From assembly GCA_018697195.1 (NCBI GenBank), contig CM031857.1:90108923-90172922 (forward strand): 64,000 nucleotides of DNA, given 5' to 3'. A program made the position numbers and the translations under genes. Origin of the DNA: Certhia americana (taxonomy: Eukaryota > Chordata > Aves > Passeriformes > Certhiidae). Below, piece by piece: positions 38,228 to 49,295 of the stretch. Position 1 is the first letter of the stretch. Every line of letters starts with the position of its first letter. Under the pieces are notes generated by a model. The model searched no databases. It was not told the DNA's origin and saw only the letters and a list, made by a program, of their open reading frames with translations.

Positions 38228-38245
38228 ATGCCGCCGCAGCACTGA
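38228..38245 (+). promoter_or_regulatory. Possible upstream ORF 1 in SOWAHC 5' leader
   Basis: ATG followed by four codons and TGA. Relevant only if transcription starts upstream of 38,228, which is unknown. Confidence 0.35.
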
Positions 38246-38254
38246 TTGCCGGGC

Positions 38255-38338
38255 ATGCTGCCTGCGGGAGGAGGGGCTCGGGCAGCGGCGGCTCTACCGC
38301 GCCCGCACCACCACTGCCACCACCATCACCAGCAGTAG
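38255..38338 (+). promoter_or_regulatory. Possible upstream ORF 2 in SOWAHC 5' leader
   Basis: ATG then 26 codons (Ala/Gly/Pro/His-rich) and TAG, ending 45 nt before the SOWAHC start. It depends on the unknown transcription start; no function is implied for the peptide. Confidence 0.4.
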
Positions 38339-38366
38339 CAGCAGCAGGAGGAGCGGCGGCGGCGCG

Positions 38367-38375
38367 ATGGGGTAG
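38367..38375 (+). promoter_or_regulatory. Minimal upstream ORF (Met-Gly-stop) just before SOWAHC
   Basis: ATG GGG TAG with G at -3 and G at +4, a strong start context. Its stop codon lies 8 nt before the main ATG at 38,384. Any transcript starting upstream of 38,367 carries it, so it probably reduces or tunes SOWAHC initiation (inference). Confidence 0.6.
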
Positions 38376-38383
38376 CGGCGGCG

Positions 38384-39886
38384 ATGGCGGAGCCGGCGGA
38401 GCTGCAGCAGGAGTCAGTGGTGCGGTTCCTGGCGGCGCGGGGCGGGCGGGCGCGGAACGCGGAGCTGCTGGAGCATTTCCGGGACTGGTTGAACCCCGCG
38501 GAGCCCTCCCGCCGTGCCGCCGCCCGGCACCGCTTCAAGGAGCTGGTCAACGCAGTGGCCACCGTGCGCCAGGAGCCGGGCACCGGCGTCAAGTACGTGC
38601 ACCTCCGCCGCCGGTACTGCGCCCCCGAGCCCCCCGCCGCCCCCGGGGAGCAGGAGCCGCCGCCGGCGGAGAGCAGCGCGAAGCAGCCAAGCCCACCGCC
38701 CGCCCCGCGGGCAGGCGCTGAGGAGACGCCGCCGGCAACAGGCGAGGATGCCGGCAGCTGCCCGCAGCCCCCGGGGCAGCGGGGCGAGCCGCCCCGGCCG
38801 AGCTCGGCGGTGGCTGGCGGCCAGCGGAGGGGCTCTCGGCGGGGGCCGCCGCCCGGGCGCGGCGAAGGCGGTGGCGGCGGTGAGGAGACGGCGATAGCGG
38901 CGGGCCCGGGGCGGCCCCCGGCAGCGGACGAGGCGGGGGCGGCGGAGGGAGCCCCCGGGGCGGCGGCGCAGGGCGGCGGCCGCCGGAGCCTGCGGGAGGC
39001 GACGCGGGGCAGCTCCCCTCAGCTGAAGCGCGGCGCTCTCCCCGGCGGGGGCCGCGGCCGAGATTCGGACAGCGCCTCGGTGGCCTCGTCCTCCGCCGAG
39101 GAGGAGGGGAGCACCACCGGCTCCGTGGCACTGGACCCCCTGGAGCACGCCTGGATGCTGTCGGCCTCGGACGGGCGGTGGGAGAGCCTGGAGGGGCTGC
39201 TGAGCTGCGAGCCGGCGCTGCTCTGCAAGCGGGACTTTATCACCGGCTTCACGGTGCTGCACTGGGCCGCCAAGCACGGGCGGCAGGAGCTGCTGGCCAC
39301 GCTGGTCAACTTCGCCCAGCGGCACGGGCTGCCCGTGGACATCAACGCCCGTACGAGCGGCGGGCACACGGCGCTGCACATCGCCGCCATGCACGGCCAC
39401 GCCGAGGTGGTGAAGCTGCTGGTGGGAGCCTACGATGCCGACGTGGATATCCGCGACTACAGCGGGCGCAAGGCTGCGCAGTACCTGCAGCAGGGCACCT
39501 CGGGGGACATGCGGAACCTCGTGGGGGCCCTGGAGGAGGAGGAGGAGGAGGAGGAAGGGAATGCTGGCAATGGGAGCGGGCGCTGGAGGCTCTCCAAGGT
39601 GTTGCCATCTAATCTCATGAACTACCGGCTCTCCCACCACCATCACGGCGCGGGGGAAGAAGCTGACGGTACCGATGGGGCAGCGGTGCCAGGCAAAGGC
39701 AAGGAGATGACCAGGAAAGCCTCTGGCAGCGGACGGATGAAACCTCGGCTTAATAAGATCCGCTTCAGGACTCAGATCATCCACAACACGCCCTCCTTTC
39801 GTGGTGACACTGAGGAAGAAGAGCATGAGGAGAAATCCCTGAAATCATCATTCAAGCTCAGGCCGAAGTCCAACGTGTTTGGATAA
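38384..39886 (+). CDS. SOWAHC: SOWAHC: sosondowah-family ankyrin-repeat protein C (single exon)
   Basis: An intact 500-residue intronless frame. The N-terminus (MAEPAELQQESVVRFLAARG, then AELLEHFRDW, KELVNAVATV, YVHLRRRYC) is the SOWAH winged-helix-like domain (about 1-85). Residues about 90-245 are a Pro/Gly/Ala/Ser-rich disordered linker. Ankyrin repeats follow at about 251-375, including TGFTVLHWAAKHGRQELLATL and GGHTALHIAAMHGHAEVVKL, then VDIRDYSGRKAAQYL. A run of Glu at about 384-392 comes from a GAG repeat. The tail (KPRLNKIRFRTQIIHNTPSF ... RPKSNVFG) is the conserved SOWAH C-terminus. Human SOWAHC is also single-exon and of similar length (about 525 aa). Its molecular role is not established; ankyrin repeats imply protein binding. 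It lies head-to-head with SEPTIN10 in a CpG island. Confidence 0.95.
   Translation: MAEPAELQQESVVRFLAARGGRARNAELLEHFRDWLNPAEPSRRAAARHRFKELVNAVATVRQEPGTGVKYVHLRRRYCAPEPPAAPGEQEPPPAESSAKQPSPPPAPRAGAEETPPATGEDAGSCPQPPGQRGEPPRPSSAVAGGQRRGSRRGPPPGRGEGGGGGEETAIAAGPGRPPAADEAGAAEGAPGAAAQGGGRRSLREATRGSSPQLKRGALPGGGRGRDSDSASVASSSAEEEGSTTGSVALDPLEHAWMLSASDGRWESLEGLLSCEPALLCKRDFITGFTVLHWAAKHGRQELLATLVNFAQRHGLPVDINARTSGGHTALHIAAMHGHAEVVKLLVGAYDADVDIRDYSGRKAAQYLQQGTSGDMRNLVGALEEEEEEEEGNAGNGSGRWRLSKVLPSNLMNYRLSHHHHGAGEEADGTDGAAVPGKGKEMTRKASGSGRMKPRLNKIRFRTQIIHNTPSFRGDTEEEEHEEKSLKSSFKLRPKSNVFG
39533..39556 (+). repeat. GAG trinucleotide repeat encoding polyglutamate
   Basis: Near-perfect GAG units inside SOWAHC, giving a run of Glu after the ankyrin repeats. 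The length is likely to vary between individuals or species (inference). Confidence 0.9.
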
Positions 39887-42800
39887 GGCCAGGGAGCAGG
39901 AGGTCTGGGAGGTGGATGCACGGACCAAAGTGCCCTCAGGTGTAGCACAGAAGGTGAGGCAGGTACGAGTGGGTGCTCATCTACACTCGTGGACTCTAGC
40001 CTGAAGGGTCCTGAGTATCTTGCTTTAACTCCCAGTTCGGTGTGGTCAGCAGGGCTCTGGGAGCAGCTGCTTCAGCCTGGCCATCAGTGCTGGAATGGGA
40101 GGCAGTGGGTGGGTTGAGAAACGCTGGGGTGTTTAAAAGCTGTGCTCCTTTCTCTCTAAAAGCAGGCTTTGGGATCGCAAACCTGTGTTAGTGGATCTTC
40201 TAGAATTAGTGAAGTGAGCGGGGGAAAGAAAAGTGCAAATGCTTTACTCTTACATTATCAACTGGTACTATAAACTGTCAGCAAACAACTATGTCAGAAG
40301 AGCACCTCAGTAATAGATAAGTATACCTTAAGTTTCTCTAACAGCAATACCACCTGGCACAGTGTGGAGTTGGGTACACAAAATGAGATAGTAGAGAATG
40401 GTTTCCTGTCAGAATCCAAGCTTCAATTCATCAAAGAGTTGAGCCTGTGTTGACTTTATGCATTGAAAATTGCTTGATTTGACATCATTAATATATTTTT
40501 TAAAAAAATAGTCCATTGCACTGCAAGCAATGAATAAAGTTAACCATGTGCAGAAGTCTTTGCTGTCTGAGTTACTACTGAGCTTGCTTATCGCTGTTGG
40601 AATACTAATGCAAGATAATAAAAGTAAAGAGTTTATATATATATTTGGTTTCTTATGTTTTGTCTTAGGCAAAGCAATTTTATTTTAATCACTGTGAATT
40701 CTCAAGTGCCAGACCTAGCACAGTTCCAGGTATTAAGTCTGGTCAATTCTTGTTAATGTTCTTTATGTAACTCACTGCATTTAAAATCAAAAAATTGTGT
40801 TGTATGTGTTACCTGTGAAAGTCTTTCTCTTTTAGAATAAAAGAGCACAGACACCATTGCATGAAATCTTCATGAAACTTCATGAATCTTCATTTGGTTC
40901 TGTAATGTAATAGCTACATGTCTGTGTTTGCTTATAACTGGTGTGCCAATCCCTTCAATTTACACGGTGCAGAAATAGAGAAAATAAAATAGAGGGGAAG
41001 AAAAAAGAGGAAGGTATGTGAATTCATGCATAGGGTGAACAATTAGAACTCCAAAACTTTATCCCTGATTATAATTCTGAATGAAGCAGCATAATTACAT
41101 ATTCTAGTTAAGTGGTGGCAGTGTTGTTTGAGTTCTTTTAAACCTATATTTCTAGAGAAGTGGTAGCCAAGGCTTTGAACTGTTGTTTGACAACCTAGTA
41201 AGTCTTAATCTGATTGACAAGCCTATCCATCTGCTAAAGCTTTCGGAAACCTTGAATCTTGTGTCTCTGCTTTAAAGGTAGCAGTTCCAGTGAAATCTAG
41301 GAGGCAGATTTATATCCATATTCAGCTTTCCTTAAGAGCCGAGGTCTTGAGCTGACCCTGGATCCTGAATGCCACTCAGTGTAGCAGCTCGCCTGTGTTG
41401 AGTCCTTAAAGTATGGCCAGCTTCAATGCAGCATCTGTCAAAGCATGTTTGGAGTTGGCTTCCTTAAGATGTATGTGCATGCCTGGCCTGTAACTAACCA
41501 AAAGTAGATAGGCTTTGACATGTTAAAATCCGAATGTGAGACACTGATTAAATGCGTGCCACAAGCTGTAGAGCACCTCACAGGAAAACTGCTGCTGGGA
41601 GTGTGCTCTTTTGAGGTAGCAGCTAGCTAACTATCTGTGGCTGTTGCTAGTGACTAACATTTCTTTGTAGCAACGGGAAGGAAGTGCTACTGATGCATTG
41701 GCATCAGACTTTCCATGCAGATAAACAACCAGTTTCTGCACTTCATGTCAAAACCTAATAAATGATAGTGCTTGCACAGGCATGCAAGTGACACTTCACT
41801 ATTTCTGGTGAAAAAAGCTGCATTAAAAACAATATCGAACCTCTGCATAGGTGCTGGTCAATAGTTCTGTGCAAAAAGACTAGAAATTATAGAGAGGTTC
41901 TGCTTTAGTTTACAGTTTATAAGCTATAATGTTATAGTTTTCATGTGCCTTCATTTTGGGTTGGTTGCCACAAATGCAATGGATAAAATCACGTTTGCAA
42001 AGCGCTTTGTCTTTATGTCTGGGATGGGACCAGAAATTTTCCCTCGGTCCTCCCTGTTTAAACAGTACATCTGTACAGTGGGGCGTCTGAAACAGGGGGG
42101 ATTAATCATACACATCATGATGTAGAGCTAATTCTGTTGTAACAGGAAAGATAATTAAATGCCTAAGTCTTAAACTTCTCTCTGCAAGATAAATAGGTTT
42201 TTTAGGCTTCTGTAGGAAGGAAGTGTTCTGTCTGAACACTTAAAACATGAGTATTCTTCAATATGGGCACATCTGAATTGAGCACATATTTCATGCAACT
42301 ACTGATGTCTGAACCTTATTGTTTCCTGCTTTGAGAGTTTATAGTTTTCATACAGGCTGTTGGGTGAAGTGTTTCTCTCTTCACATGTAAGTAGCAAAGA
42401 ATTGCACATAAATACTGAGTTATTGGGTTCTAGAGAAATAATTTGAGGGTTTCAAATAGAGCATACCTTGGATTTTAGGAGACTAACTGGAATATAGTGT
42501 TACATAATAAAGTAGAACTTTACAAATTATTAAGGGAACTTGAAAAATGATGAAAAGATGCCTCTTTTATAACTCATTATTTGAAGTATCAAAGTGAAAT
42601 TGCTGGTCAACTGATACCTTTTAACTGTCAGTTAATGAAACTTCACCATAATAGTCCAAAGGTCTTTGCAAGGTGAGGTGCAACAGAGCAAATATCTCTT
42701 TTGGTGTTTGAGGTGTACTAGAGAATGGCTGGATAACCACTCATGTCTGTCTGTGCTATGGGAATAAAGCACTTTGATTTCACATTATTGTCACATTCCA

Positions 42801-43218
42801 CATGGTTACTTTTTATAATATGACCTAAGACTTAATGGGGGTTTTTTTGAGGTAGGAAAGACTTTGTGCCCTATTTCAGTATATTTGCAGTCTAAAGGTA
42901 TGCTTGAGTCAAATATTTTGGATACGTTGCCTAGAAAGATGTGACTGAAATAAAGTTGTATGGTACAGAAAACTGGAGCACTTACTGGTTTCTTTTTAAT
43001 TGTATGCCTGAAGTTACTGAATGTGTTTGTTCACTTTTTTATGATGGTGTGTAAGGCAGCAAGACTGTAATGTAACGTGGTATTTTTTTTGTACTTTATG
43101 TTCAAAAAATTTTAGAGGCCTGGAAGCTTGTTGGGTTTTATTAATACACTTTTTGTGGTTGTTTCTCTGAATGATTATGAGTTGAGAGAGTCTGTAAGTT
43201 TTAGTTTTACGAAATAAA
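39887..43218 (+). other. SOWAHC: Presumed SOWAHC 3' UTR with alternative poly(A) sites
   Basis: No coding-like frame and no CR1 for over 3 kb after the stop. AATAAA occurs at 40,533, 40,617, 40,836, 42,763, 42,949 and 43,213. T-rich stretches typical of long 3' UTRs are frequent. Which signals are used cannot be told from sequence; the first pair gives a UTR of about 0.65-0.75 kb and the last about 3.3 kb. Confidence 0.5.
40533..40538 (+). promoter_or_regulatory. SOWAHC: Proximal AATAAA poly(A) signal of SOWAHC
   Basis: First canonical hexamer after the stop codon, within TGAATAAAGTTAACC. A second AATAAA lies 84 bp downstream at 40,617-40,622. Confidence 0.5.
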
Positions 43219-46200
43219 AAGAGCCCATGAATGCTCTGAATTGGCTCCTGTATGCTACATACTTAGGTGCATATTAGCTGTTAAAACTATCTGGTGGTTT
43301 GTGTTGTTTTTATAGATTATCACGATGTTTGATGCTGTCTAGCATTCAAGCAGTAAGACTGTGGAAAAATACAGTAGAGTTGTTTGCAAGACAGTAGCAT
43401 TTTTCTTTGGCAGCTACTTTCTAATAATTCATATCAAAGTAAATGAAGACACAACAATTTTTGTTGTAGACAAGTATGTCTAAATAAGGGCCTGGGAGAG
43501 TGGCATTGCTTAACTTAAAATAGCATCCTGACCTTACTTTTGTGCAGCTTAATATCTCTGACTCTGGAAAGACTAATTCTAGTTTTAGTCACTATGTAAA
43601 GGTCAACACCTAATTAAAAAGGGTTTAGGATTAAAGTATTTTGTAATGTGTCTTACCTACAGCTGGTGGCTACTGTAAAGGGAAGTTTCATCACCAAGTT
43701 AGACTGAGATTTTGGTGTATCTAAAAATTCTTTGGAGCTGTTGCCTTACCAAAAGATGTTAAAACCTCATGTGTCCAGTATCTCCTAACAGACATCTAGA
43801 TTTATGCTTAAAGTGAAAAAAATCTCAGCTGTTACCATGATGGTGGATCAGGATGCATGCAGCTCCAAGCCAAGCAACCCTAAATCCGTAGCATAGTGAC
43901 ACAAGTGAGAGTAGAAGGGAGGAGGAAGTGTTCATGGAAACTCAGGATAGAACAGAGGCATGTGAAGGCAGCTGAGGTTATGGGGGAAGTGGAGGATTTG
44001 GTAGAAGAGCAGTCTCCATGAGTCTTGCTGATCATGTGATGGCTTGACTGGTTCTTTAGAAAATTGTAAACATACATCCCATAAACATACATCTAAATAT
44101 ATATCCCTTCTCCTGCAGAGTAATAGTTGACAGAGGTGGCTTGCTGAGAGCTCTTAACATAAATTAATGTCTGATGCTAAGTTTTTTATTTGGCCCTCTT
44201 ACCAATATTTCTTTGTGTGACTAGTACTATTTGCAAAAGCACAAACAACTCTGGTGTTGAGTGTAGCTACAGCAGTTGCAGCATGGTTCTGGTTCATCTG
44301 AATATCCCAACTTCAGGCTTCTCACTGGAAGAGAAGCTATTCAGCATTGCATTGCATTGCTGACTTAGCAATTAGCTAGAAAGGAGGGCTGAGGAGATTA
44401 CAGTCCTGACTTAATGCACCCTGAGTTATATGGAATGCATACAAACCCTCAGACATTAGGCTAAACTTCAGAGACTTCATCCAGAAAACGAATTAGCTGA
44501 GCTATGCATTTTGTTTTCTTTTCGGCATTGAAGAAAAAAAAAAGGTACGTGCTTTCATTTTTTGCATGTCCTCATTGGAGTGTGCAAAGGAGGAAGAAGT
44601 CTGAAATTAATAGAAGGGATTAGGAGAGGAGTTGGCTTTTTAGTTTGTGCTGAACTGTGAACAGTTTGATAGAAAAAAATGAAACATGTTTTTGAATTCC
44701 TAGTTTTGTTGTAATGAAACATCATTTTACAGCGGTTCCACAGTTTATCTTCTATGATTTTTCAGTTTAGCCAAATTTAGTGCTGACGTGTCCTAATGTG
44801 CACTCATTATTGGAAAAACTGAGCCAACCTACCAGGTTTTGTGTCTGCTTTTAATAAAACTGTGTTACAAGTTAGGCAGTTCATCTCTTGTGGTAAAATC
44901 TTGAAGAAACCATATTCTGCAACTTTTACAAGGAGTGAAGCTGCTAGTGGCACGAGATGCCCTTAGAGCAGGTAATACTCAGGTCAAGGTGCAAAAGAAT
45001 TCTTTCTTTTGAACGCAAAAGCGTTCTTTCAGCTAGACCAGGCATGCCAAATGAACCATTGTAGTGTATTTAGGTGCACCTGCCCTTCTGCATAGACAGC
45101 TGTAAACTGTCCCCTCCCCTGGGTTGCTGGGTGCAAGTCACATGGATTGATTTTTGCCTGCCCTTGTTTCATCAAGAGGCATTTGGCAAACCCACAGTGG
45201 GACTGGTGAGAGCCACAGAAGGGAGCAGATGCGTGGCCATGCATGGCTCTGCATCAGTGCAGGTGAATGTTTGAAGCTGACCGCTATCAGTCTAAAGCAG
45301 AAAACCTGTAGAATGTATCCTTGCATCAATCCTTGTCCATGAAAACAGACTTTGTAAACCTAATCTCAAATGCTACTAACTACCAGAATAGTTCAGTCAT
45401 GTGGGCTGTGTCTGGGCATTTCCTCAGTACTTCTCTGCTAAAGCCAGAAGCCTTTCAGGTTTTCTGGCTGGTTGTTGAGTTCTCTGTTATTTTGCTTTGC
45501 AGTTCCTTAGGAGTGCCTGAGAAACTGACAGTAGGGTGGGCATAAATCACAGATGTCTCTTTAAAGCTGGGTGGGGTGATGTTGTTTGGGTATAGCAGTT
45601 GACTATTCTGGAAGCGTGTGTGGGGGGGTTCCTTTTAAAACAAAGAGATAAAGTATGTCTGCAATATATGTTGAGGCACAGAAGTCCCTTGGGACATTTC
45701 ATACTAAAGAGGTGCTTTTACTGCTTTAAATACAGAAGGACAAAATTAACTTTGCAGACTTATAAGGATGTCTCTGTTCACTGGACATATACTTGCATGA
45801 TGTAAAGCATCCAAGTACAAGAAACCACTTTGTAACACTTGAATATATAAGGACATCTATATTTGCTATTTCTTTTCTTTGTTACCTGTGGCATTATTGT
45901 AGATACATCTTATGGAGGTGTCTGTGACAGTTTGGGGCAGTATAATTGAAGGAATGCAGGTAAGTCCTGCTGGTTCAGCTGCTTCCCACAGCAGGACCAT
46001 TAGCTACCAACCTCACTTGTCTTCTGCATCTTGAAACGTCCCCTTCTGTCACTGCTGGGCTGGGTGGAACAGACTGTGGGTGTCATAGCTGCTACCCCTG
46101 CAGTCTACAGCTGCACCGTGTGGGCTCGAGCACTGGTAAGTCTGAGACCTTTTGAAGCTGCTGGCAGTTCTTCCTTGGGTGGAGATGGAAGCAGAGATGC

Positions 46201-49200
46201 TACATCATTTCTTCTGCCTGTGACATTTACACAGGTATTACACTTTCACATGTGAATAGATGACGTGAACTGAACTATGGGTGAAACTGGAGGGCTGAGA
46301 AGACTTTTGGTGTTAAATGATGCCAAGTACCTTATATAGCTGACATAGCTAATTATCAGTCTGTTATATTTCTCTAGCTGCTAGAAATCAGTTGGATCAA
46401 CACTGAGCAGTAGCTAAAGGAAACTAAAGAGTTGCTGCAAGATTTTCCTATCTGTTCATAAAATACATAATTGTTGTTAAAGATATCTCATTGAGGATAT
46501 TTTTCTTTGCAAAATGAGTTAGTTGTATCATGGGTAAGAGCTTGCAGGACTACATCCCTAGTATGTCTTTTAAGGGCTGTAGAGTAGGTTGCTGACAGCT
46601 GTCAGCATGCTAGGCAATATTAGGCTTTTGGGTATTAACTTGAAATTTTCTCAACTTTGAAAGTCTGCTTCAAGTTCCTGCAGTAATCTCAACTTCCTTG
46701 TAACCAAATTTTTGTTTCTGGGATAGCTAAAGTGCTGGACAGTTCTTGAACTTGTGTATGCAAGAGAAATGTGGTAGTGGCCTTTATCCAGTGTTTACTT
46801 TTGCGGGGCTTAAACAAAATGAGAACCCAAACTTTTTCCTGGATCTGGAGTAAATTTATCTGAAGCAATGTTTGCAAACAGGCAAACACTGAGCAGAGAC
46901 TTCTGCTGGAGCACTGAGGAACAGCTTTTTTCTCTCTGATATGTCAGTTGTTCAGCTTAGCAGTTGTTATTTTTTACATCATTTCAAAGTTTATGATTTA
47001 GCTCAGGACAGATAACAAATCAGAGAATTCTAAATTAAAGTGTGATTCCTTCTAGACTGGAACCTTGGCTAAAAACAAAGCAACTGGTTTCCCCCTAGGA
47101 AGCAAAGTCCTGCTATGAAAAAGTGCTGATGGTGCTTGGCAAAGTGCAGAGCTCTTGGGACCACAGTGCTCTTCATCTTCATCCCTTCTGTACTTATCCT
47201 CTTATTTCCTAGCTAGTTCCCATACATCCCCTTTTTTTTCTCTCTCTATTTTTTAGTGGCTTGAATTCTATATGTATTTATTAATACATCCATAAAGCTC
47301 AGAAAAGGGGGGTGCTTCAAATAAAGAAATCTCTTAATTAAGAATTAAATGGAAAAACTAAAGTTTTCCTTTCCCACTTGAAATTTTAGGAACAGAAAGA
47401 ACAAAAATTGTGTTGATGATAAAGGTCTCCATATACATCATTTTAGTTATAGCAGAGGCAAAACTTAAAGTTGGTGGGCAAATATGGAAAAAGACCACAC
47501 TTTCTCCTTCAGGTTTTAGTGTTGTGGACCTTAAAGTCAACACTGTGAATCATACTCTGCTTTGAATAAGAAACGCTGCCCATAGTTCACAGGATTTCCA
47601 ATGATTATTTCATTAACCATGTCAAAAGTAGTATCTTTTACAATGGGTCCTTACTGGAATTTTTGGCTAACTGCAATGCCCATATCACCCTCTTTACAGA
47701 TGAGCCCCTTTTGATCCCTGTGTAACTGAATCTAAATTCTGGAAAATTTTGCCTCACTTCCTATTGGAAGTAGAATACTGTAACTTTACAGATGACTAAC
47801 ATTTTGAAAATTCATTTTCCTACACACCCTTCAAATTGAAATGCCTGTTGTGAAGACAATGGGGGAAAAAAGCAACCCATCTCAAACATGCCAGTACACA
47901 CAGTGAGAAAGCAGTACAGAGCAACAGCTCCTGTCTTTGTAACCGTTGCATGATTTTAATGTTCCACATTCCACACTACTGCTCTTCAGGAGGCCTTTTC
48001 TGGTTTAAATCCCTCTGACCTGTTACAGTAGTGGGTCACTAATGAAGAATTACCAACTCTCAGAGTACTGCTTTTTCACGAGTGTTCTTTTTGAAAAGGA
48101 ATTGTTGCTGTAAGCTGTGGTGTTCTTGTTGCCAGTGTTGCCAGTATGGCTTTTTTTTTAATGGTCCTTTGCAGGCTTATGAAAGTTTTGCCTGCTTGTT
48201 TGACTTGAGATTGAATGAAACAACAGGGAAATGATACTGAAGAAGTGGAAATTGCTTGAGTTGGAGAGGAGGAAATGCATTAAGCTGTCAAAACTTGTGC
48301 TGATGACATTGCACGGTCAGTATCCTGTAATATCAGATGTTAAAATACAGGAAAGGATGTAGCTCCTCACCTACAGTCCCTGGAACCTTTGTAGCCTGCT
48401 TAAATGGGGGCAGCCAGGCAGGGATCATGCCTGCAAAATAGATGAAATGTGTGCAGACACATACTAAAAAGAAAAGGCTTAATGCTTTTGGCTAGACGTT
48501 TTCTTACTTTTCCCTAGCACCTCACTCTGACTTTCCTGGGAGCCAGAAAACTCATTTCAATATCTTCTAGAATATTTGACATTCATGAAATTTCATGTAA
48601 CACTAAAGGGATATAATTAAATCCTCAAATCTTTATCCTTGAAACTTAGTTTAAAAGACACAATTGCTTTCAGGCTTAACTGATAAAATATTCTTAGGAA
48701 GGAACTTAAGTCGACCCAACCTAGTCAATGAATGTATGTGAAATCAGTGTGTGACTGCAAGACTGGCTGCAAGGCTTTAGCTGACAACTTTCATTTGTGT
48801 CCTGGCATGGATAGCTAACTGCCGTAATGGTGACTGCTACAGAAAACCTGCTATGTGTGTCTAAGTAACTAATTGCTAAAAAAAATTCCTCTGTTGAAAA
48901 ATTGGGGTTTGAAATTTTGTCTAATTTTGCAGTGTAGTTTTAACTATCCACCAGTTAAGAATCAAATTAACTCTGCTGCTCCCTGTAATCTGTTTTGTTG
49001 GGGTTTTTTTTTTTATTTGTGGTCTGTGAAGAAGAAGAAGCCAATTGTTATTACAGGATCTTCAGATTCCCATGTTTCATCAGAACAGCAGAATTTCCCT
49101 ACCCATACAGAGCATCTGTAGATTCTCTGCAGACACTACTAAACTGCTTCCAATAAGAAAGGGGAATACTGCCTAAGATATACCCCAAAATTAAAAGCCT

Positions 49201-49279
49201 GAGGAAATATGAGGCACACAAATCCTGTATGAGTTGTCCAAGTTAACACAGGGAGCCTGTGAATAAGTAAGTGCTGTAC

Positions 49280-49295
49280 AAAAAAAAAAAAAAAA
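49280..49295 (+). repeat. Homopolymer A run (A16)
   Basis: Uninterrupted run of 16 A. No adjoining retrocopy was recognised. Confidence 0.9.

Larger units (their letters stand above)
37780..39650. promoter_or_regulatory. CpG island with divergent SEPTIN10/SOWAHC promoter
   Basis: An abrupt change from AT-rich DNA to dense CpG begins near 37,780 and persists through most of the SOWAHC coding region. The two start codons (38,045 minus, 38,384 plus) face away from each other with 338 bp between. No TATA box was seen; GGCGGGG-type GC boxes occur (for example around 38,135-38,150 and 38,178-38,185), as expected of a TATA-less bidirectional promoter. Transcription start sites cannot be placed from sequence alone. 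Confidence 0.8.

Noticed and set aside
38514..39612. Several 60-180 codon ORFs in other frames of SOWAHC and the CpG island
   Set aside because: Arg/Pro/Gly/Ala-rich frames caused by GC content; they overlap the well-supported SOWAHC frame.
38414..39826. 470-codon open frame on the minus strand opposite SOWAHC
   Set aside because: It is the antisense shadow of a very GC-rich coding region, where stop codons are rare in every frame. It has no domain, and its composition simply mirrors SOWAHC.
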